Position numbers and translations under genes: made by a program. A stretch of DNA of 64,000 nucleotides, taken from assembly GCF_019823065.1 (NCBI RefSeq), contig NZ_CP081966.1, forward strand, positions 6,045,501-6,109,500. Direction: 5' to 3'. Positions 58,201-64,000 of this stretch are shown here, in pieces (position 1 is the first letter of the stretch; each line of letters starts with the position of its first letter). Source of the stretch: Pseudomonas mosselii. GTDB taxonomy: Bacteria; Pseudomonadota; Gammaproteobacteria; Pseudomonadales; Pseudomonadaceae. Below the pieces are notes generated by a model. The model was not told where the DNA came from, searched no databases, and worked only from the letters and a program-made list of their open reading frames with translations.

Positions 58201-61200
58201 AGCCTGGCACCGGCACTCCAGGTACCGACAACCAGGGCGACAAAGTCACCGTTACTATCATCGGCAAAGGCGATGTCACCGAAGACCAGCAGCCGGCCTT
58301 CACCGTCAAGGTCAGCCAGAAGCTCGACCACGACCTGACCGTCACCCTGTCGAACGGCGACAAAGTCGTTATTCCAGCCGGTCAGACCGAAGCCGAGTAC
58401 AAGGCGAAAGCCCAAGGTGATGACGTCTTCAAAGACGGTGACACCCTGACCGTCGGTATCACCGATGCTGCCGTCGACGGCAAGGCCTTCGAGAACCTGG
58501 AGCTGGGCGGTAACGCTTCGGTGCAGATCACCGACACCGTCAGCGAGGTCGTTGCGACCCTGACTGCGGATAAGACCACGGTCACTGAAGGCGGCCAGAT
58601 CACCTACACCGTCACCCTGACCAACGCCCAAGGTCTGCCGGTCAACGGCCACAATGGCCTGATCTTCACCCTGACTGATGGCACCAAGGTCACCATTCCG
58701 GCCGGTAGCGCCAGCGGTACCTTCACCATCACTGCACCGGACGACGTGTTCGTTGGTGGTCAACCGACCATTACCAACAAACTGGAAAGCGTGACAGGTG
58801 CCGACAACTTCGAAAAACTGACCTTGGGTCAGGACGAAGTGAAGACATCGGTCACTGACGAACCGGGCACCGGCACTCCAGGCACCGACAACCAAGGCGA
58901 CAAGGTCACCGTCACCATCGTTGGCAAAGGCGATGTCACCGAAGACCAGCAGCCGGCCTTCACCGTCAAGGTCAGCCAGAAGCTCGACCACGACCTGACC
59001 GTCACCCTGTCGAACGGCGACAAAGTTGTCATTCCAGCCGGTCAGACCGAAGCCGAGTACAAGGCGAAAGCCCAAGGTGATGACGTCTTCAAAGACGGTG
59101 ACACCCTGACCGTGGGCATCACCGATGCCACCGTTGACGGTAAGGCCTTCGAAAATCTGGAACTGGGTGGCAATGCCTCCGTCCTGATCACCGATACCGT
59201 CAGCGAGGTGGTTGCGACTCTCACCGCCGACAAGACCACTGTGTCTGAAGGTGGCCAGATCACCTACACCGTAACCTTGACCAATGCCCAGGGTCTGTCG
59301 GTCACCGGCCACAACGGCCTCACCTTCACTCTGACCGATGGCACCAAGGTCACCATTCCAGCCGGAAGCGCCAGCGGCACCTTCACCATCACCGCTCCGG
59401 ACGACGTGTTCGTCGGCGGCCAGCCTTCGATCGTCAACAAGATCGAAGGCGTCAGCGGCGCGGACAACTTCGAGAAGCTCACGCTGGGTGACAACACCGT
59501 CACCACGAGCGTGACCGATGAGCCTGGTACCGGCACTCCAGGCACCGACAACCAGGGCGACAAGGTCGCCGTCACCATCGTTGGCAAAGGTGACGTCACC
59601 GAAGACCAGCAGCCGGCCTTCACCGTCAAGGTCAGCCAGAAGCTCGACCACGACCTGACCGTCACCCTGTCGAACGGCGACAAAGTCGTCATTCCAGCCG
59701 GCCAGACCGAAGCCGAGTACAAGGCCAAAGCCCAGGGCGACGACGTCTTCAAGGATGGCGATACCCTGACCGTCGGCATCACCGACGCTGCCGTTGACGG
59801 CAAGGCCTTCGAGAATCTGGAGCTGGGCGGCAACGCCTCGGTGCAGATCACCGACACCATCAGTGAAGTGGTTGCGACCCTCACCGCCGACAAGACCACC
59901 GTCACCGAAGGCGGCCAGATCACCTACACCGTGACCCTGACCAACGCCCAGGGTCTGCCGGTCAATGGCCACAATGGCCTGACCTTCACCCTGACCGACG
60001 GCACCAAGGTCACCGTTCCAGCCGGCAGCGCCAGCGGTACCTTCACCATCACCGCCCCGAGCGACGTATTCGTCGGCGGCCAGCCCTCGATCGTGAACAA
60101 GCTTGAAGGTGTCAGCGGCGCGGACAACTTCGAGAAACTGACGCTCGGCAAGGAAACACTCACCACCACCGTCACTGATGATCCGGATACCGGCAACAAG
60201 GTGTCCGTCACCATCGTCAGCAACGGCGATGTCACCGAAGACCTGCAGCCGTCCTTTACCGTCAAGGTCAACCAGAAGCTGGACCAGGACCTGACCGTCA
60301 CCTTGAGCAACGGCGCCAAAGTGGTGATTCCGGCTGGCCAGACCCAGGTCGAGTACAAGGCGGATGCCCAGGGCGATGACGTCTTCAAGGATGGCAGCTC
60401 GCTGACCGTCGGCATCACTGATGCAGTCGTTGATGGCAAGACCTTCGAGAATCTGGAACTGGGCGGCAACGCCACCGTGCAGATCACCGACACCGTCAGT
60501 GAGGTCGTCGCAACCCTCACCGCCGACAAGACCACCGTCACCGAAGGCGGCCAGATCACTTACACCGTGACCCTGAGCAACGCCCAGGGTCTGCCGGTCA
60601 ATGGCCACAATGGCCTGACCTTCACCCTGACTGACGGCACCAAGGTCACCATTCCGGCCGGCAGTGCCAGCGGCACCTTCACCATCACCGCCCCTGACGA
60701 CGTGTTCGTCGGCGGCCAGCCTTCGATCGTCAACAAGATCGAATCGGTTGCCGGTGGCGACAACTTCGAGAAATTGACTCTGGGTGACAACACCGTCACC
60801 ACGACCGTGACCGACGAGCCGGGCACTGGCACTCCAGGCACCGACAACCAGGGCGACAAGGTCACCGTCACCATCGTCGGCAAAGGCGATGTCACCGAAG
60901 ACCAGCAGCCGGCCTTCACCGTCAAGGTCAGCCAGAAGCTCGACCACGACCTGACCGTCACCCTGTCGAACGGCGACAAAGTCGTTATTCCGGCCGGTCA
61001 GACCGAAGCCGAGTACAAGGCCAAGGCCCAAGGTGATGACGTCTTCAAAGACGGCGATACCTTGACCGTCGGCATCACCGACGCTGCCGTCGATGGCAAG
61101 GCCTTCGAGAATCTGGAGCTGGGCGGCAACGCTTCGGTCCAAATCACCGACACCGTCAGCGAAGTCGTCGCGACCCTCACCGCCGACAAGACCACCGTCA

Positions 61201-64000
61201 CCGAAGGCGGCCAGATCACCTACACCGTGACCCTGACCAACGCCCAGGGTCTGCCGGTCAATGGCCACAATGGCCTGACCTTCACCCTGACCGATGGCAC
61301 CAAGGTGACCATCCCGGCTGGCAGTGCCAGCGGTACCTTCACCATCACTGCACCGGACGATGTATTCGTCGGTGGCCAGCCGAGCATCGTCAACAAGATC
61401 GAGTCGGTTGCCGGTGGCGACAACTTCGAGAAGCTGACCCTCGGCGACAACACCGTCACCACAACCGTGACCGATGAACCTGGCACTGGTACTCCTGGTA
61501 CCGACAACCAGGGCGACAAGGTCTCCGTTACTATCGTCGGCAAAGGTGACGTCACCGAAGACCAGCAACCAGCCTTCACCGTCAAGGTCAGCCAGAAACT
61601 CGACCACGACCTGACCGTGACCCTGTCCAACGGCGATAAAGTCGTTATTCCGGCCGGTCAGACCGAAGCCGAGTACAAGGCGAAAGCCCAAGGTGATGAC
61701 GTCTTCAAAGACGGTGACACCCTGACCGTCGGTATCACCGATGCCGCCGTTGATGGCAAGTCCTTCGAGAACCTGGAGCTGGGCGGTAACGCTTCGGTGC
61801 AGATCACCGACACCGTCAGCGAGGTGGTTGCGACCCTCACCGCCGACAAGACCACCGTCACCGAAGGTGGCCAGATTACCTATACCGTGACCCTGACCAA
61901 CGCCCAAGGTCTGCCGGTAAACGGCCACAATGGCCTGACCTTCACCCTGACTGATGGCACCAAGGTCACCATTCCGGCCGGTAGCGCCAGCGGTACCTTC
62001 ACCATCGCCGCTCCGGACGACGTGTTCGTTGGTGGTCAACCAACCATCACCAACAAACTGGAAAGCGTGACAGGTGCCGACAACTTCGAAAAACTGACCC
62101 TGGGTCAGGACGAAGTGAAGACATCGGTCACTGACGAACCGGGCACCGGCACTCCGGGCATCGACAACCAGGGCGACAAAGTCACCGTTACTATCATCGG
62201 CAAAGGCGATGTCACCGAAGACCAGCAGCCGGCCTTCACCGTCAAGGTCAGCCAGAAGCTCGACCATGACCTGACTGTCACTTTGTCCAATGGCGACAAG
62301 GTGGTCATCCCTGCTGGCCAGACCGAAGCCGAGTACAGGGCCAAGGCCCAAGGCGACGACGTCTTCAAAGACGGCGACACCCTGACCGTCGGCATCACCG
62401 ATGCCGCCGTTGATGGCAAGTCCTTCGAAAACCTGGAGCTGGGTGGCAACGCCTCGGTGCAGATCACCGACACTATCAGTGAAGTGGTTGCAACCCTCAC
62501 CGCCGACAAGACTACCGTCACCGAAGGTGGCCAGATCACCTACACCGTGACCCTGACCAATGCCCAAGGTCTGCCGGTCAACGGCCACAATGGCCTGATC
62601 TTCACCCTGACTGATGGCACCAAGGTCACCATTCCGGCCGGTAGCGCGAGCGGTACCTTCACCATCACTGCACCGGACGACGTGTTCGTTGGTGGTCAAC
62701 CGACCATTACCAACAAACTGGAAAGCGTGACAGGTGCCGACAACTTCGAAAAACTGACCCTGGGTCAGGACGAAGTGAAGACCTCCGTCACTGACGAGCC
62801 GGGCACTGGCACTCCAGGCACCGACAACCAGGGCGACAAGGTCACCGTCACCATCGTCGGCAAAGGCGATGTGACCGAAGACCAACAGCCGGCCTTCACC
62901 GTCAAGGTCAGCCAGAAACTGGACCACGACCTGACCGTGACTCTGTCGAACGGCGACAAGGTCGTGATCCCTGCCGGTCAGACCGAGGCCGAGTACAAGG
63001 CGAAAGCCCAAGGTGATGACGTCTTCAAAGACGGCGATACCTTGACCGTTGGCATCACCGACGCTGCCGTCGATGGTAAGGCCTTCGAGAATCTGGAGCT
63101 GGGCGGCAACGCTTCGGTCCAAATCACCGACACCGTCAGCGAAGTCGTCGCGACCCTCACCGCCGACAAGACCACCGTCACCGAAGGCGGCCAGATCACC
63201 TACACCGTGACGCTGAGCAACGCCCAGGGTCTGCCGGTCAATGGCCATAACGGCCTGACCTTCACCCTGACCGATGGCACCAAGGTCACCATTCCAGCCG
63301 GAAGCGCCAGCGGCACCTTCACCATCACCGCTCCGGACGACGTGTTCGTCGGTGGCCAGCCTTCGATCGTGAACAAGATCGAATCGGTTGCCGGTGGCGA
63401 CAACTTCGAGAAGCTGACCCTCGGCGACAACACCGTCACCACCACCGTGACCGATGAGCCAGGTACCGGTACTCCAGGCACTGACAACCAAGGCGACAAG
63501 GTCACCGTCACCATCGTTGGCAAAGGCGATGTCACCGAAGACCAGCAGCCGGCCTTCACCGTCAAGGTCAGCCAGAAACTTGGCCAGGACCTGACCGTCA
63601 CCCTGAGCAATGGCGACAAAGTCGTCATTCCAGCCGGTCAGACCCAGGTCGAGTACAAAGCCGCAGCCCAGGGCGACGACGTCTTCAAGGATGGCAGCTC
63701 GCTGACCGTCGGCATCACCGATGCCACAGTCACCGGCAAGACCTTCGAGAACCTCGAGCTGGGTGGCAACGCCACCGTGCAGATCACCGACACCATCAGT
63801 GAAGTGGTCGCCACCCTGTCCGCCGACAAGACCACCGTGTCCGAAGGCGGCCAGATCACCTACACCGTGACCCTGACCAATGCCCAGGGCCTGTCGGTCA
63901 CCGGCCACAATGGCCTGACCTTTACCCTCAGCGACGGCACCAAGGTCACCATCCCGGCCGGCAGCGCCAGCGGTACCGCCATCATCACGGCGCCTGACGA
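52254..64000 (+). CDS. lapA: Giant biofilm adhesin LapA (3' end outside window)
   Basis: Surface adhesin exported by LapEBC and held in the outer membrane. 3915 codons are visible without a stop and the gene runs off the window. The N-terminus (MSTVVAIVKSIVGQVIAVSP) is the retention module; TAAG at residues 107-110 is the LapG cleavage site, at the same place as in P. fluorescens. A Gly-rich linker follows, then four 100-aa repeats and 220-aa repeats of Ig-like type (VTLSNGDKVVIPAGQTEAEY). The RTX and C-terminal secretion signal must lie beyond the edge. The start has GGAG at 6 nt. Confidence 0.95.
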   Translation, partial: MSTVVAIVKSIVGQVIAVSPEGIRRVLIEGDRLLAGEQVDTGAGGAVTLELADGRVLDLGRDTQWSADAPDSSIDLNQATAQAAPSVEELQQAIAAGADPTTELEATAAGPAAAGGGSVGGGHSFVLLEETAGVVDPTIGFPTGPIGFATGLANEELGGLDGNAAGTNTTNVPLTTGLTLSATPTITEAGGVIVYTATVGQPPLTNLTVTLSNGAVIVIPAGQTTGTVNVNIPANDTPYIDGGQISATITGTTGGNGLIVTPSTTPAVTQVTDTIDTTTATLTATPSVTEGGVITYTVTLTNPAQTPVTVTLSNGQTVTIEAGKSSGSVDFQTPANDVYNNGSTVSTTITGATGGNFEKLEPNPTPAETKINDSVDTTTATLTATPSVTEGGVITYTVTLNNPAQTPVTVTLSNGQTITVKAGESTGSVDFQTPANDVYNNGSTVSTTITGATGGNFEKLEPNPAPAETKINDSIDTTTATLTATPSVTEGGVITYTVTLTNPAQTPVTVTLSNGQTVTIEAGKSSGSVDFQTPANDVYNNGSTVSTTITGATGGNFEKLEPNPTPAETKINDSIDTTTATLTATPSVTEGGVITYTVTLTNPAQTPVTVTLSNGQTITVKAGESTGSVDFQTPANDVFVNGSTVSTSITGATGGNFEKLEPDTTPTQTVISDSIDTVSVSIASNGNVTEAEQPTFTVSVSQKLDHDLTVTLSNGATVVISAGQTQATYSLPAQGDDVFKDASSVTLGVTDASVAGKTFENLELGGDATVQITDTVSEVVATLTADKTTVTEGGQITYTVTLTNAQGLPVNGHNGLTFTLTDGTKVTIPAGSASGTFTITAPDDVFVGGQPSIVNKIESVAGGDNFEKLTLGDNTVTTTVTDEPGTGTPGTDNQGDKVSVTIVGKGDVTEDQQPAFTVKVSQKLDHDLTVTLSNGDKVVIPAGQTEAEYKAKAQGDDVFKDGDTLTVGITDAAVDGKAFENLELGGNASVQITDTVSEVVATLTADKTTVTEGGQITYTVTLTNAQGLPVNGHNGLTFTLTDGTKVTIPAGSASGTFTITAPDDVFVGGQPSIVNKIESVAGGDNFEKLTLGDNTVTTTVTDEPGTGTPGTDNQGDKVSVTIVGKGDVTEDQQPAFTVKVSQKLDHDLTVTLSNGDKVVIPAGQTEAEYKAKAQGDDVFKDGDTLTVGITDAAVDGKSFENLELGGNASVQITDTVSEVVATLTADKTTVTEGGQITYTVTLTNAQGLPVNGHNGLTFTLTDGTKVTIPAGSASGTFTITAPDDVFVGGQPTITNKLESVTGADNFEKLTLGQDEVKTSVTDEPGTGTPGTDNQGDKVTVTIVGKGDVTEDQQPAFTVKVSQKLDHDLTVTLSNGDKVVIPAGQTEAEYKAKAQGDDVFKDGDTLTVGITDAAVDGKAFENLELGGNASVQITDTVSEVVATLTADKTTVTEGGQITYTVTLTNAQGLPVNGHNGLTFTLTDGTKVTIPAGSASGTFTITAPDDVFVGGQPTITNKLESVTGADNFEKLTLGQDEVKTSVTDEPGTGTPGTDNQGDKVTVTIVGKGDVTEDQQPAFTVKVSQKLDHDLTVTLSNGDKVVIPAGQTEAEYKAKAQGDDVFKDGDTLTVGITDAAVDGKAFENLELGGNASVQITDTVSEVVATLTADKTTVTEGGQITYTVTLSNAQGLPVNGHNGLTFTLTDGTKVTIPAGSASGTFTITAPDDVFVGGQPSIVNKIESVAGGDNFEKLTLGDNTVTTTVTDEPGTGTPGIDNQGDKVTVTIVGKGDVTEDQQPAFTVKVSQKLDHDLTVTLSNGDKVVIPAGQTEAEYKAKAQGDDVFKDGDTLTVGITDAAVDGKAFENLELGGNASVQITDTVSEVVATLTADKTTVTEGGQITYTVTLTNAQGLPVNGHNGLTFTLTDGTKVTIPAGSASGTFTITAPDDVFVGGQPSIVNKIESVAGGDNFEKLTLGDNTVTTTVTDEPGTGTPGTDNQGDKVTVTIIGKGDVTEDQQPAFTVKVSQKLDHDLTVTLSNGDKVVIPAGQTEAEYKAKAQGDDVFKDGDTLTVGITDAAVDGKAFENLELGGNASVQITDTVSEVVATLTADKTTVTEGGQITYTVTLTNAQGLPVNGHNGLIFTLTDGTKVTIPAGSASGTFTITAPDDVFVGGQPTITNKLESVTGADNFEKLTLGQDEVKTSVTDEPGTGTPGTDNQGDKVTVTIVGKGDVTEDQQPAFTVKVSQKLDHDLTVTLSNGDKVVIPAGQTEAEYKAKAQGDDVFKDGDTLTVGITDATVDGKAFENLELGGNASVLITDTVSEVVATLTADKTTVSEGGQITYTVTLTNAQGLSVTGHNGLTFTLTDGTKVTIPAGSASGTFTITAPDDVFVGGQPSIVNKIEGVSGADNFEKLTLGDNTVTTSVTDEPGTGTPGTDNQGDKVAVTIVGKGDVTEDQQPAFTVKVSQKLDHDLTVTLSNGDKVVIPAGQTEAEYKAKAQGDDVFKDGDTLTVGITDAAVDGKAFENLELGGNASVQITDTISEVVATLTADKTTVTEGGQITYTVTLTNAQGLPVNGHNGLTFTLTDGTKVTVPAGSASGTFTITAPSDVFVGGQPSIVNKLEGVSGADNFEKLTLGKETLTTTVTDDPDTGNKVSVTIVSNGDVTEDLQPSFTVKVNQKLDQDLTVTLSNGAKVVIPAGQTQVEYKADAQGDDVFKDGSSLTVGITDAVVDGKTFENLELGGNATVQITDTVSEVVATLTADKTTVTEGGQITYTVTLSNAQGLPVNGHNGLTFTLTDGTKVTIPAGSASGTFTITAPDDVFVGGQPSIVNKIESVAGGDNFEKLTLGDNTVTTTVTDEPGTGTPGTDNQGDKVTVTIVGKGDVTEDQQPAFTVKVSQKLDHDLTVTLSNGDKVVIPAGQTEAEYKAKAQGDDVFKDGDTLTVGITDAAVDGKAFENLELGGNASVQITDTVSEVVATLTADKTTVTEGGQITYTVTLTNAQGLPVNGHNGLTFTLTDGTKVTIPAGSASGTFTITAPDDVFVGGQPSIVNKIESVAGGDNFEKLTLGDNTVTTTVTDEPGTGTPGTDNQGDKVSVTIVGKGDVTEDQQPAFTVKVSQKLDHDLTVTLSNGDKVVIPAGQTEAEYKAKAQGDDVFKDGDTLTVGITDAAVDGKSFENLELGGNASVQITDTVSEVVATLTADKTTVTEGGQITYTVTLTNAQGLPVNGHNGLTFTLTDGTKVTIPAGSASGTFTIAAPDDVFVGGQPTITNKLESVTGADNFEKLTLGQDEVKTSVTDEPGTGTPGIDNQGDKVTVTIIGKGDVTEDQQPAFTVKVSQKLDHDLTVTLSNGDKVVIPAGQTEAEYRAKAQGDDVFKDGDTLTVGITDAAVDGKSFENLELGGNASVQITDTISEVVATLTADKTTVTEGGQITYTVTLTNAQGLPVNGHNGLIFTLTDGTKVTIPAGSASGTFTITAPDDVFVGGQPTITNKLESVTGADNFEKLTLGQDEVKTSVTDEPGTGTPGTDNQGDKVTVTIVGKGDVTEDQQPAFTVKVSQKLDHDLTVTLSNGDKVVIPAGQTEAEYKAKAQGDDVFKDGDTLTVGITDAAVDGKAFENLELGGNASVQITDTVSEVVATLTADKTTVTEGGQITYTVTLSNAQGLPVNGHNGLTFTLTDGTKVTIPAGSASGTFTITAPDDVFVGGQPSIVNKIESVAGGDNFEKLTLGDNTVTTTVTDEPGTGTPGTDNQGDKVTVTIVGKGDVTEDQQPAFTVKVSQKLGQDLTVTLSNGDKVVIPAGQTQVEYKAAAQGDDVFKDGSSLTVGITDATVTGKTFENLELGGNATVQITDTISEVVATLSADKTTVSEGGQITYTVTLTNAQGLSVTGHNGLTFTLSDGTKVTIPAGSASGTAIITAPD
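53079..54278 (+). repeat. Four tandem 300-bp repeats in lapA
   Basis: Units begin at 53079, 53379, 53679 and 53979, exactly 300 bp apart, each encoding 100 aa that start DTTTATLTATPSVTEGGVIT. Copies differ mainly by synonymous changes and by alternation of TIEAGKSSG with TVKAGESTG. Confidence 0.93.
54279..64000 (+). repeat. Tandem 660-bp repeats in lapA (14 complete and a partial)
   Basis: Units begin at 54279, 54939, 55599, 56259, 56919, 57579, 58239, 58899, 59559, 60195, 60855, 61515, 62175, 62835 and 63495. All are 660 bp except the ninth (59559-60194), which is 636 bp because the linker is 8 codons shorter. Each unit encodes two Ig-like domains, about 220 aa, joined by a linker such as DEPGTGTPGTDNQ. 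The array continues past the window. Confidence 0.93.

Noticed and set aside
52164..63908. A 3914-aa open frame on the minus strand, antisense to lapA
   Set aside because: It mirrors the lapA repeats and stays open because the repeated codons (GAC, ACC, GTC, GGC) have no stop complement in that frame. It ends beyond the lapA start, has no secretion signal or known domain, and any change in lapA repeat number changes it.
53079..64000. CRISPR array or satellite DNA
   Set aside because: The repeats are in frame with no spacers, encode Ig-like domains, and keep one reading frame for the entire length.

Overview
The window looks like the chromosome of a fluorescent Pseudomonas of the P. putida group. 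The evidence is high-GC coding sequence, putida-type palindromic REP elements between genes, complete ssuEADCB and tauABCD operons, an OprD-family porin, and a LapA-type giant adhesin with its own type I exporter. No tRNA, rRNA, CRISPR array, prophage or insertion sequence was seen.

Region 1 (1-17.3 kb) is devoted to sulfur. Leftward it holds ssuB (cut by the window edge), ssuC, ssuD, ssuA and ssuE (alkanesulfonate uptake and desulfonation), the 1-Cys peroxiredoxin lsfA and an OprD-family porin. Rightward is tauABCD (taurine uptake and dioxygenase). Then come a BCCT carrier of the BetT type, a serine O-acetyltransferase, a polar amino acid ABC importer that probably takes cystine, and a ChaC-like glutathione-degrading enzyme. 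Together these describe a cell that scavenges organic sulfur when sulfate is short. The ssuE and lsfA upstream regions share a near-identical AT-rich 20-mer.

Region 2 (17.6-32.8 kb) is mostly core housekeeping: a 2Fe-2S/flavin reductase overlapping ubiD, then rho, trxA, ppx, ppk, hemB, a DedA protein whose 3' end overlaps a convergent fatty acid hydroxylase gene, elbB, a DUF188 protein and a cytochrome c-FTR1 iron permease fusion. REP pairs mark many of the gaps.

Region 3 (33.1-43.1 kb) is envelope-related. A rightward four-gene operon of three lipoproteins and one exported protein (including LpoB-like and YcfL-like members) has no assigned role. It faces a leftward MarR-FUSC-DUF1656-HlyD-OMF efflux operon with a palindromic operator at its first gene. 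A Sel1-repeat protein and a divergent WYL-type regulator follow.

Region 4 (43.1-46.8 kb) is a second sulfonate or sulfate-ester module: a TauD-family dioxygenase, solute-binding protein, ATPase and permease.

Region 5 (47.0-64.0 kb) is the Lap system. lapE, lapB and lapC run leftward and encode the TolC, ABC and HlyD parts of a type I secretion machine. lapA runs rightward from 52254 off the window end. It has the N-terminal retention module with a TAAG site at residues 107-110, four 300-bp repeats, then 660-bp repeats (14 complete plus part of a 15th) that are partly identical at the DNA level. lapG and lapD, the protease and c-di-GMP receptor that control LapA release, are not in this window.
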